Shown here piece by piece: positions 1 to 9,593 of a stretch of 64,000 nt of DNA; position 1 is the first letter of the stretch, and each line of letters begins with the position of its first letter. The stretch comes from Agapanthus africanus (Eukaryota; Streptophyta; Magnoliopsida; Asparagales; Amaryllidaceae). The DNA is taken from the NCBI GenBank assembly GCA_030015575.1, contig JASDDO010000006.1, positions 203,365,632 to 203,429,631 of the forward strand, written 5' to 3'. The translations under genes and the position numbers were made by a program. The notes below the pieces were generated by a model. It did no database searches and was not told where the DNA came from. It saw only the letters and a program-made list of their open reading frames with translations.

Positions 1-245
1 GAATCCCGTGCTCAAGTATCCTCCTCTTTGATCTCATCAAAGGACATAATACTTATACCCGTTTTTAGTTCTCTACTTCTAACTTATATTCATTGAATTT
101 CTCAAAAGTTCCAGACTTGTGTTTCAACAGGAACATATGTCCGGATCTTAAGAGATAATCAGTGAATGTAATGAAGTACAAAGAACTGGTCCTGGCATGT
201 GTAGACAAGGGACCTTCATACATCATCATGTATCAATCCCAAGAG
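1..245 (-). pseudogene. Copia C integrase core relic
   Basis: The minus strand carries a Copia integrase-like stretch with the string GPLSTHART followed by a phenylalanine- and lysine-rich segment typical of the catalytic core around the first acidic residue. The same stretch is seen in Copia D at 60910-61098 in longer open form. It continues beyond the left edge. It is a broken fossil and is not expected to be expressed as protein. Confidence 0.7.
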
Positions 246-628
246 TTCACTAACTCTTTCTCTGTTTCCAATAAACAGAGTTATGGTCATCTTATTTCTG
301 TGACATGACCGGCAAGTTTCACAAGATCTAAATTCAAACTAATTTAAATATGCATCTAAATGTAACTTCAGCTAGCCGGATCGCATTGATATGACCTAGT
401 CTACAATGCCTCAAGAAGGATTCGTTCATGTCTGAACTCTTCCTATTGTGTGTGTTCTGTATACTAAGAACTATGGTTTGATTTAGAACGCCAATGCTTT
501 TAGATAACGTGCCTGATCCGATCAACTCTTGATATAGGAAATGTTCAAAACATTATCCAACAATACAAAATTATATCCTTCTTTACTAATAAAGAGACTG
601 ATATGATGTTGTATATCAGGTTCGGCAT
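246..628 (-). pseudogene. Copia C region between protease and integrase relics
   Basis: This stretch is colinear with 61100-61520 of Copia D and should correspond to the GAG-pre-integrase and zinc-binding part of a Copia pol. I see no clear motif in it, so the assignment rests on position and on alignment to D. Confidence 0.45.
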
Positions 629-1042
629 CTAATAACATTCGTTCAGAATCAATGTATTCTGGTTATACAGGGTGATAACTACCAACAGACTTGGCTGCAA
701 CACTTGCACCGTTTCTATCTCATGAAATTTTTCACCCGTTCTCAGTTCTTTACCTATCTGTAGCCCATGTAACAAATTACATATGTGGGATCCTGATCCG
801 GTATCAAATACCAAGGACGTAAAGGATATTGAGAAATAGTTCTGTGTAATGAACACACCCGAAGAAGACGCATCATCATGCACTTTCTTCGTTTGGGTGG
901 CACGAGAATTCTGGTAATCCGCTATTTCCTGCTCTGTCTTATAACAATTATAAGTTGGAGCGGGACCAACGTTCCCTAGCACAGTATAACAAGCGGGTTT
1001 GGTCAATACATCCGTATTATTATCTTGATTAAGGCGTGACAT
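629..1042 (-). pseudogene. Copia C first coding relic with aspartic protease motif
   Basis: The minus-strand reading contains FDTGSGSHICN, the Copia aspartic protease active-site motif, about 75 residues from the start. Copia D has the same arrangement at 61521-61943. Intact Copia elements have a gag of roughly 300 residues or more before the protease. Here only a short stretch rich in Asp, Asn and Thr precedes it, so no gag is recognisable. A polypyrimidine run (about 1048-1068) ends the leader just upstream. Confidence 0.75.
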
Positions 1043-1486
1043 AGTCGCAACCAGGAGAGAGAGAGAGAAGAAAAGACTCAGCGTGCGCTTTTACAAGATT
1101 AGATTGGTTATCAATTTATCTAATCAGGATGTCTCCCACTGTTTTAGTCAAATCTTCCTTCAAACCCTAAAAGGAAAGACTAGCCGGGATTAATTACACT
1201 CTACAAGTTCGCCAATCTTTCAGCCAGGCCAGTGCCGGTACTTTGAGGGAGGTTCCCCGTGCTTTCGCACGGACCGAATTAAAATAAACCTTATTTTCCC
1301 AGGAGCGTAACCCCGTTAACACCTTTCTAGACGCCTACTTGATCGGCTAATTGTAATGTGTAAAACTCTCCCAGGAGTAACTCTTAATCGCAGCGGGTAT
1401 CGGAATCCAACTATCTCATAGAAGGTATGCAATCTCATTGCAAATTTCAACTCTTGAAATTCCCAATAATATTTTACACCTAGCGT

Positions 1487-1696
1487 CCTATGACCTTGAC
1501 GGAGGTCAACAAACCATAGGCTGCTAGTCAAGTTCTACCCGTCATTTCCTGATTGAATTAAACCCACCCGCACGACCCTTGACGGAGGTCAACAAGGACG
1601 CACGACTACCCTAAAACAATCTGCATCATATGCATAAGCAGATAAATACTAGTTAGCTACCGCACACTACGCCTTGACGGAGGTCAACAAACGTAG
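1487..1696 (-). repeat. Copia C leader: three motif hairpins
   Basis: A 17-19 nt motif, on the element strand TTGTTGACCTCCGTCAAGG, occurs three times (centres near 1504, 1587 and 1682). The motif is itself a small stem, TTGAC/GTCAA around CTCC. The outer two copies are also closed by flanking inverted repeats: CCTATG/CATAGG at 1487-1520 and CTACG/CGTAG at 1667-1696. The same three sites occur in A, B, D and E with different stem and loop sequences. TTGACC also matches the WRKY-factor W-box. Confidence 0.85.
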
Positions 1697-1848
1697 TACG
1701 AATACTAAGTAGAATTTATCTGAAATGACGGAGGGCTACGACAGGTTTTTAAGAAAACCCTTTGCATAATGAACTTGATATCGTTGTAGAATCGAGTGAT
1801 TTTGAATGGAATGTTTTTTAGGCCTTTTCTAGTTTTGCTAAAGAGGTC

Positions 1849-2064
1849 ACTCCCGGTGAAGGGATCGTCGGCTCTTTCCTCATCAAATAAGGTGCAGGAT
1901 ATTTCATAAATATCACTATGTAATGCAAAAACTATAGAAGCAATCAAAAGACAAACCGAGTTTGTAGCATCTGCCAGTTTCGCTAAAGAGGTCACTCCCG
2001 GTGAAGGGATCTCGGCTCTTTCCTAATCGAATAAGGTGCTGGATGTTCTACAAGGAACACCGCT
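1849..2064 (-). repeat. Copia C leader: duplicated hairpin unit
   Basis: Two units of about 70-75 bp lie some 140 bp apart (1849-1916 and 1990-2064). Each ends in the block containing TCACTCCCGGTGAAGGGAT, which can form TCCC/GGGA around TTCACC. Each also has a small stem related to CCTTAT/ATAAGG and one related to GGTATTC/GAATATCC. The last stem reads TATTT/AAATA in one unit and TGTTC/GAACA in the other, so both arms changed together. Confidence 0.8.
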
Positions 2065-2408
2065 ATGCAAAGTAAGAACTAGAGCTACCAGTTTTTAAAC
2101 AAGTTTCTACAACATCTTTAGATTTCTTTTATTTTCATTAATCTCAATAATGAAGTCCCATTTTATTATGCTTCACAAGCATCACATTTGAAATGAAATC
2201 TGCAATATAACATATATCTCATATATATAATATAAACATTCGTCCCAGGCAGTAATATGATCTCATCACAGAACATTGCAGTAGAAGAACATATATGAAA
2301 TATTGGATATACTAGGATTTCCTTGTTTTATGCGAGCCTGTATAAAACACGGATTCCACGGTCGCGATGAATAGCCAAACCCACATCCCTAGACCCCTAC
2401 GAGAGCGG

Positions 2409-2496
2409 CAAGTAACACTGCCAATTCTAGGGTTAGGAGACCCGGTCTCGACTCCTCGAGATGGTCTCCCACTGGACCCTAGAACCCGGTTACTTG
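2409..2496 (-). repeat. Copia C leader: rod-like stem-loop
   Basis: Four helices nest symmetrically on the plus strand: CAAGTAAC/GTTACTTG (2409-2416 with 2489-2496), TTCTAGGGT/ACCCTAGAA (2425-2433 with 2476-2484), GGAGACC/GGTCTCC (2436-2442 with 2463-2469) and TCTCGA/TCGAGA around a CTCC loop (2446-2461). That is about 30 paired positions in 88 nt. The counterparts in A, B and E keep the pairing with changed bases. Confidence 0.85.
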
Positions 2497-3280
2497 TGCT
2501 CCCCGTCTTTGGTCTACCTAATGCGGAAAAGTAAATAATATACAATCGTGACATCATCCTCAGCCCGGAAGTGCCCCAATAAAAGAATATTACAAACAAA
2601 TGAATTTTACATGAATGAAAAAGAAAATCTCTCATCTCACATAAAACCCCCGGCTATTCAGAACACGACGATCCAATATAACATATCACAGCAACATATA
2701 ATATCTCACATCATCAACGTAAGCAAGTATGCGTATCCCGATTGTCGTTGATGTATAGCAACGAAGCCGGCGATACACCACATACTACGCTTACGGTCAC
2801 AGAAAAGAAAGTGTAAAACTCCAACAGTTGGAATCCGCAACCTCCTTAGACATTGCATGCCTAACCAAATGAATTCCTTAGACATCGCATGCCTAACAAT
2901 TATAAACCCCGCATTATAGTCTCATTATCGAAAACACTTTTCAATATCAAGTCGGGCAATTCAACAAGATTCCCTACATCCTGATCAAATGTTCGTCGCA
3001 AACTTTAGTAGACGGCCGCGCCCCCAGATGCTGTCAACGAAGTGCCCTAAGGCGGAACACCGCTGCCGCGAGCACCCGAATGGATGCTTTTGGCGACGGG
3101 GTTCTCCTACAGTCACTTGGTCGGGGTTATGGGGCGTGGCTATCTATTAAGTTTACCCCGCGAATATCCGCGTACGCTACGTGATTGCGACGGACTTTTG
3201 ATCGCATTAAAATCCCGTGGCGACCGATCAATTGAGACTAAACTGCTAGATTTATAACATTCAAATTAGCGATCTCATAA

Positions 3281-3285
3281 CTATC
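3281..3285. repeat. Target-site duplication, left copy, Copia A
   Basis: CTATC lies directly before the 5' LTR of Copia A. The right copy at 37119-37123 reads CTACC, one mismatch. The two flanks are otherwise contiguous parts of the leader of Copia C. Confidence 0.65.
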
Positions 3286-5411
3286 TGCTGGAGATAGTGC
3301 CCTCAGAGTCAATTATTAGATCACAGACACGTGATTGCAATGATTGAAGGAGGACCTGTCCCAATAGGACAGTCTTACTCAAGATGATAGTATGCTATAT
3401 GGTTTATCTTTATCACCGTGTACTGCTTTAGGTGACCTTACGAGTCGCTATTACACTTTGATAGAGCCCCTAGGATTCTTGCTTGACTACCAGCAGTATG
3501 AGGGCGATCATATACGTGGGAGCTGGGGTCTATAAGCACATCCTTAAAAGGTCCCTAGTCGTGGGAGTTTCGAGACAGGGCATCGATACTCCAGAGTAGA
3601 CTAGTGTATACAGTCGAGACCCCGACGAGGGGCGGTGGCCGGTCTCACAAGCTACTGGTGTCAGTTGGTTCACCCAAGATGTATACAGGTGCTCATTGGG
3701 TTATGAGTACACCGGACAGGACTCGCCGGGAACATGCTAGTTGGTATTATACCTGATGTCAGATAGCAGTTCCCTGGGACATGTGTACAGGTTAGTTCAT
3801 CGACCTGAGATCGTCAATTGTCTCGTGTGAGTTCCCACTGTGCTTTGATTACTACCCTACTACGCTCAAAGGAGACGTGCAAACAGGTTTTAGTTAAGTA
3901 CAGTCCCGAGCCACATAGAGGCAGTGAGCGGATCTGCAGGGGTTCGTCTCTCCCGGTATTGGGGGTGAGGTCGCGCTGTGTCTAGGAGAGCCATTACACA
4001 AAGCCCTCGGCCGAGGCAGGAGATTTACTGGTAGGTATTCCAGTAGTATCTCAGGGTGTTCTAGACTACACTCCGACACGACTTGTACCGCTTTTGGGGG
4101 TCTGACTTTTACCAACCCCCTAGACCCGCCATGCAATGCTCATAGACGAACGGACCGGACTGTACGGATATTGTCACTGACAGGCTCAGTAGGGTGTCAG
4201 GATGAGTTCGCTCATCGACGTCCCTTTTGGTCAATACCTGGTAGCCCGTTACGTATAGGATAATACCTCTGACATGCTAGTGGTTAAATCCACAACCAAA
4301 GTATTGACGAGTCTTTAGAGTCCCCCACAGACCATTTTCTCAAGTTTCGGGCGAAACGCTGTAGAGGCCGTATGGAGATATGGCAGGGTTCGATCATATA
4401 CGTGCGGTATTGCACGGATCGTGATTGAACGGATAATACTAGCGGGCTTTGGTTTAAGCCGGATCCTAGCATTGTACAGTGTAGATTTTGTCTCTTTGCA
4501 TTTGTATGCAGTGGGAATACAAATGGGGGTATGTATATACAGTCGCGGGGTTTTCCTGTAATTTATTACGGGATCAGTTTTCTGAAGTTCCATTTTGCAT
4601 TCCGTTCCGGCCAGTTTTCCTTTGTTCCTTCCCGGCCGGACTTTTCCGTTGGAGGGGCTAATTTGCAAGTTCGCAAATTAGCATATTGTAGAGTGTTTAT
4701 TTGTGAATTGGTGGCATCATGATGGTTCATGCATGATGAGATTCTTTTTCCATCACTTGCTTGCATTAAATGAGATGGAACTTTGATTAGATGAGATTAG
4801 AAATGGTGTGACCATTTTTCCTTTCTCATGTTGATACATATTCTTTCTTGCCTTTTCTCCTCTTAGATGAGACTTTCATCTTTTTCCCTCCTCATTGAAA
4901 ATGGCCGGCCACATCATGAGAGGGTGTGGAATTTTTGTGAGGGAGGAATTTTGCTATATCTATTCTCCATTCATGCAAAAGAAAACCTCCACTTGAAAAG
5001 TTCATTTTATTCTATTCCTCCATCACCATGGAAACTACATAAACCCCAAATGAGACAATGGATTATACACTTCATCTACTTCAACCTTGGCCGCGTCGGC
5101 TAGCCAACTTCGCGCCCGAGTTACCTCGGTCCAGAGGTGGGAGCCCGTAAAAGAACCCGGCGATGTGGTGCCCGTTTCGATGAGGAGATGACGACCGGAG
5201 ATTCCGCGAGGAGATCGGAGTGGAGGCGAAGACCGAAGGACACGGATCGCTTAGTATAGCTTCTCTACTCTTATTCTAGTTTGCTAGCGTTAGGTTAATG
5301 TCCCGATCCGGGGTTTTAGTGCGCGGTGGTGCCGGTTTTCTAGTTTGAAAAGTTTTTCGTTTCCGCATTCCGGCGTCGGATTGACGGCCGGGGCGCCGCC
5401 GTGCACTTACA
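3286..5411 (+). repeat. Copia A 5' LTR
   Basis: It begins TGCTGGAGATAGTGCC, matching TGTTGGAGATAGTGCC at 13325, and ends GTGCACTTACA one base before the primer-binding site. Length is 2126 bp against about 2130 bp for the split 3' LTR. It contains conserved small inverted repeats, for example CTGTCC/GGACAG (3353-3370), GATGAG-TTCG-CTCATC (4201-4216) and a GCATTTGTAT-type hairpin (about 4498-4526). Confidence 0.9.
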
Positions 5412-5412
5412 C

Positions 5413-5425
5413 TGGTATCAGAGCC
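5413..5425 (+). other. Primer-binding site, Copia A
   Basis: TGGTATCAGAGCC is complementary to the 3' end of plant initiator tRNA-Met and follows the LTR end after one base. It marks the start of minus-strand DNA synthesis and fixes the element's orientation. Confidence 0.9.
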
Positions 5426-5469
5426 ACACCATTAACCTAGTCTAGCTTGCTCTAGTATGTTTAGAAGTC

Positions 5470-5474
5470 GATCG
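5470..5474. repeat. Target-site duplication, left copy, solo Copia LTR
   Basis: GATCG directly precedes the solo LTR, and an identical GATCG follows it at 7653-7657. The flanks join to the leader sequence seen intact in Copia E near 57165. Confidence 0.9.
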
Positions 5475-7652
5475 TGTAAGTGCACGGCGGCGCCCCGGCC
5501 GTCAATCCGAGGCCAAAATGCGGAAACGATAATTTACATTACACTTTGGAACCGGCTCCACCACGCACTAAAATCCCGGATCGGGCCATTAACATAATCC
5601 TAGCTAACTAGAGAAGGGGCAGAGAGATATACCGAGTGATCCGTGTCCTTCGGTCTTCTCGTCGTCGTCCCGATCTCCCCGCGGAATCTCCGGTCTTCAA
5701 CTCCCCGTCGGAAGGGCACCACGTCGCCGGCTTCTTTTACGGGCTCCCACCTCTGGACCGAGGCAACTCGGGCACGAAGTTGGCGAGCCGACGTGCCCAA
5801 GGATTGCTGTAGAATATGTGTAGTGCTCTATTTCTCATTTGGGGTTTGAGGAAGTTGCCTTTGGTGGAGGAAATGAACTAAACCTTTTTGGAGATGAACT
5901 TGGGAATTTTTGTAGAATGAAAAGAACAAAAATTCCCTACTCAAATTTTGGACAGCCCCTCCTTACTTGGCCGGCCATGGCTCATGGAGAATGATAAGAG
6001 GGAGTGAGAGTGAGTATCAAAAATGAGAGTGAGCCAATATCATGCAAGAGAGAGAAAGGAGTGATGATGTGAAGAAATGATCACAAGCAAATCCAACACT
6101 CCATCATTCATCATCATACCTAAAGTCAAGCAATCATGAAGTCATGGAGTCAATGAAAGCTACACCCATCATGAAAACTATCATGAAGCAAAAGAAAGTC
6201 AAATGTGGGAGAAACATCATGATACAACAACATGCAAAGGCAACCCTCCAAAACGCTTATTTGCACAAATGCAAATAAGCCCTCCTCCACCAATTTTCAG
6301 CCAATGAAAGATACAAAGGAAAATGGCCGAAACCGAAAAACAAATTGGCAACTCAAAAAACTGATCCCTTAATAAATTACATGAAAACCCCGCTACTGTA
6401 CATACATACCCGCATTTTTATTCCGACCGAATACAAATGCAATGAGACAAATCTACACTGTACAATACTAGGATCCGGCTTAAACCAAAGCCTGCTAGTA
6501 TTATCCGTCCGATCATGATCCGTGCAATACCACACGTATCTAATCGAACCCTGCCATATCTCCATACGGCCTATACAGCGTTTCGCCCGAAACATGAGAA
6601 AACGGTCTGTGGGGGACTCTAAAGACTCGTCAATACTCTGGTTGTGGATTTAACCACTAGCAAGTCAGAGGTATTAGCCATACGAAACCTGCTACCAGGT
6701 ATTGACCAAAAGGGACGTCGATGAGCGAACTCATCCTGACACCCTACTGAGCCTGTCAGTGACAATATCCGTACAGTCCGGTCCGTTCGTCTATGAGCAT
6801 CGCATGGCGGGCCTAGGGGGTTGGTAAAAGTCAGACCCCCAAAAGCGGTACAAATCGTGTCGGAGTGTAGCCCAGAACACCCTGAGATACTACTGGAATA
6901 CCTACCAGTAAATCTCCTGCCTTGGCCAAGGACTTCGTGTAAGGGCTCTCCTAGACACAGCGCGACCTCACCCCCAATACCGGGAGAGACGAACCCCTGC
7001 AGATCCGCTCACTGCCTCCATGTGGCTCGGGACTGTACCCAACTAAAACCAGTTTGCACGTCTCCTTTGAGCGTGGTAGGGTAGTAATCAAAGTACAGTG
7101 GGAACTCACTCGAGACAAATGACGATATCAGGTCGATGAACTAACCTGTAAACATGTCACCAGGGAACTGCTATCTGACGTCAAGTATAAATTCAACTAG
7201 CAAGTTCCCGGCGAGTCCTGTCCGGTGTACTCATAACCCAATGAGCACCTGTATACATCTTAGGTGAACCAACTGACACCAGTGGCTTGTGAGACTGGCC
7301 ACCGCCCCTCGTCGGGGTCTCGAATGTATACATTTGTCTACTCTGGAGTATCGATGCCCTGTCTCGAAACTCCCACGTCTGGGGACCTTTTAAGGATTCG
7401 CTTATAGACTACCAGCTCCCACGTATATGATCGCCCTCATACTGCTGGCAGTCAAGCAAGAATCCTAGGGGCTCTATCAACGCGCAATAGTGACCTGTAA
7501 GGTCACCTAAAGCAGTACACGATGATAAAGATAAACCAGATAGCATACTATCATCTTGAGTAAGACTGTCCTACTAGGACAGGTCCTCCCTCAATCATTG
7601 CAATCACGTGCCTGTGATGCAATAATTGACTCTGAGGGCACTATCTCCAATA
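5475..7652 (-). mobile_element. Solo Copia LTR in leader of Copia A
   Basis: This 2178 bp LTR is of the same family as the LTRs of A, B and E, in minus orientation (it starts TGTAAGTGCAC on the plus strand and ends CTCCAATA). It is bounded by the exact 5 bp duplication GATCG. No internal sequence is present, so it is most simply a solo LTR left by recombination between the two LTRs of a former full element. It lies 63 bp from the oppositely oriented 5' LTR of A. Confidence 0.9.
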
Positions 7653-7657
7653 GATCG
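7653..7657. repeat. Target-site duplication, right copy, solo Copia LTR
   Basis: GATCG is identical to 5470-5474. Confidence 0.9.
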
Positions 7658-7807
7658 AACAAAAATCCCAAAAACCGTATTTTCTAGTGCACAAGTTTCT
7701 GTCGAATTTTTTTTTAGCTCTAAAATTTTTTCAGTACATTGCAGAAATAAGTGCAGGGAATTCTAAGCATTCTGGTAAAATTCGATGCAATGATTCCTCA
7801 GTACAAT

Positions 7808-7850
7808 CGCGGAATCGCGGCCAAACCCCTGGTTTGGCCGCGGTTCCGCG
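7808..7850 (+). repeat. Copia A leader: 20-bp GC-rich hairpin
   Basis: CGCGGAATCGCGGCCAAACC (7808-7827) pairs with 7831-7850 across a three-base loop. The arms are complementary at 19 of 20 positions, and the remaining one would be a G-U pair in RNA. Equivalents occur in B (29319-29343), C (37693-37737) and E (56973-57015). Confidence 0.9.
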
Positions 7851-8358
7851 GTGGGAAAGTGTTATCTTTGCACCAAATTTTCACAGTAGGCTTCTGACTT
7901 GAGAATAGGGTTTTTGGAATGTTCTGTTTTGGCCCAGATTTTCTTTGAGTGCTACAGTAGTGCATGGGGCCCACTTCGGTACTTTTGATCGATCGAATAT
8001 TTTAAACATGTTAGTTCACTGTATTTACATTATATCTGCGACCGTGAATGTCATTCGATCGGTAAATCCTGTCTATCTGCTATAGCCCTTTTAGACGGAT
8101 TTGCGAACGTGACATTCACGTTGATGTTCTGTGTTGTGCTGTGATGTTGCGGATTGGTCGTGGGGGATAGCCTGGATGCAATGTTACTACAGTTTGGTTT
8201 ATTATGTACATTTGATATTGCGGGGCAACCGTCCGACATGTGGACTGCCGTCACTGCCTGTTTGTATATTATTCTTTTGGGGCACAACCGGGCTGAGGTC
8301 GATGTACCCGTTGTATATTTTACTTTCTGTACTAGGATTACCCCAAGGTGGGGTGCAC

Positions 8359-8444
8359 GGATAGCCGGGTTCTAGAGGGAAACGGGCCCGCATCTCATGG
8401 CATTGAGACGGAGGGGGCTTCACTCTAGAATTGGCGGGCTATTC
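8359..8444 (+). repeat. Copia A leader: rod stem-loop 1
   Basis: GGATAGCC (8359-8366) pairs with GGCTATTC (8437-8444, one wobble), TTCTAGAG (8370-8377) with CTCTAGAA (8423-8430), and TCTCA/TGAGA forms an apical stem. B and E have the same rod at 28714-28799 and 56373-56458. Confidence 0.85.
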
Positions 8445-8487
8445 GCCGCACTCGTAGGGGGTACAGGTTGACCCAAGGAGGGGTGCC

Positions 8488-8574
8488 CAAGTTACCGGAT
8501 TCCGCGTAGTGCTGGGTAGTCCATTCACGTTGCTGAAGGGGGATGCCTCGCTTCAGGTTTTGGCGGGTAACTTG
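8488..8574 (+). repeat. Copia A leader: rod stem-loop 2
   Basis: CAAGTTACC (8488-8496) pairs perfectly with GGTAACTTG (8566-8574). Flanking sequence resembles rod 1 (for example the CGTAGGGG block after both), so the two rods look like an old tandem duplication of about 130 bp. Copia C has CAAGTAAC/GTTACTTG at the equivalent helix, a paired change. Confidence 0.85.
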
Positions 8575-9030
8575 CCGCGCCCGTAGGGGTCTAGGATTTC
8601 ATTGCACAGGCTATCCATACGACCAGGGGAACGTCGGGTTTCAGTAGCGGCTCTATGAAACCCGGGGATCTAAGATATCTGTATTGTTCTGTGATGCTTA
8701 TTACATTTCTGTGATGTTGCATTTTATCACGCCTTGAGCGATATTATATATTGATATATATAATAGTAAATGTTGTATATGTTTTGCATCCGCGCTAGTC
8801 CAGTCCCTGCTCTGTCGTTAGTTAAGTAACCTATCGGGTGATGAAGGGACACAGTGGCGAATGCGGATGGCATATACGTACATCATTATTTTCGTTCTTT
8901 ATTGGTGTGATCAATTGATGGGACTGCATTGATTCGGATCAATGCAAGTTAAACAAACTTATTCTGATGTTGTTGGAACATTTTTCGAAAAAAGCTATTA
9001 TTGCAAAGAAGTTCTCTTTTGTTTTGCACA

Positions 9031-9238
9031 GTGGTATTCAGTTGGAATATCCTGCTCCTCAGTCGACGAGGCAAAGGCCGAGATCCCTTCACCGGGAGTG
9101 ACCCCTTGGACAAAAGTTTGCGTCAGGGCAATAACTTCATTATAGCCGATTATTTTTGCTTTGCATCGTGGTATTCAGTTGGAATATCCTGCACCTCATT
9201 CTATGGGGAAAGCCGAGATCCCTTCACCGGGAGTGACC
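9031..9238 (+). repeat. Copia A leader: duplicated hairpin unit
   Basis: Units at 9031-9103 and 9168-9238 share GTATTCAGTTGGAATATCC, a CCTC...GAGG-type stem, and GATCCCTTCACCGGGAGTGA. Each part is an inverted repeat with a small loop. The same two-unit arrangement is seen in B, C, D and E. Confidence 0.85.
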
Positions 9239-9382
9239 TATTTAGCAAAGGTTTTCATCACTATATTTTTATAAAGCTATCCGGTTCCTTCAACGATATC
9301 AAGTTCATTACGTTAAAGGTTTTCGCAAGAAACCATTCGTAGCCCTCCGTCGTTTCATATGGATAGTCAATAAGTATTCAAG

Positions 9383-9593
9383 CTGTGTTTGTTGGCCAAA
9401 GTCAAGGCACAGTGATTGGTAGCTATTGGGTATTCATATGCTGCATAGATAGATGCGTTGGTTTGGGGGCAGTCGTATAGCCTTGTTGGCCAAAGTCAAG
9501 GGCTTGTGCGGGTGGGCTCAAATTAACCTGGAGAATGACGGGTAGAACTTGACATGTGCCTTATGATTTGTTGGCTAAAGTCAAGGTCATAAG
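9383..9593 (+). repeat. Copia A leader: three motif hairpins
   Basis: TTGTTGGCCAAAGTCAAGG occurs at 9389-9407 and 9483-9501, and with one change near 9569-9586. The first is closed by CTGTG/CACAG (9383-9412) and the last by CTTATGA/TCATAAG (9560-9593). TTGGCCAA within the loop is an 8-nt palindrome. AGTCAA on this strand is TTGACT, a W-box, on the other. Confidence 0.9.

Larger units (their letters stand above)
1043..3285 (-). other. Copia C leader, inner part
   Basis: This is untranslated leader between the first coding relic and the point where Copia A inserted. It continues at 37124-37923. It is dense in inverted repeats, described in separate entries: three motif hairpins (1487-1696), a duplicated hairpin unit (1849-2064) and a rod-like stem-loop (2409-2496). 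The part from about 2520 to 3285 has weaker AT-rich and GC-rich patches and no coding signal that I can support. Confidence 0.7.

Noticed and set aside
3894-4136. An 80-100 residue open frame (MVKVRPPKAVQ...) found in seven LTR copies (also near 6821, 14160, 23019, 30950, 50574 and 58498).
   Set aside because: It lies antisense in the LTR, its conservation is that of the LTR DNA, and the downstream part shifts frame between copies. I see no sign of protein-level constraint.
5413-5425. TGGTATCAGAGCC sites as parts of tRNA genes.
   Set aside because: Only 12-13 bases match the tRNA 3' end, with no cloverleaf around them; all abut LTR ends and are primer-binding sites.
5643-5849. Frames over the Ser/Arg/Thr-rich GC-rich block near LTR ends (also 5600-5800).
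   Set aside because: Both strands are open over the same GC-rich LTR stretch; the solo LTR is non-coding and the frame is not kept in A, B and E.
8740-8770. AT-rich palindromic stretch (TATATATTGATATATATAA) as part of the conserved leader array.
   Set aside because: Low-complexity AT sequence of this kind recurs in several places, including the LTRs of C and D. Pairing there is expected by chance, so I did not count it as structure.
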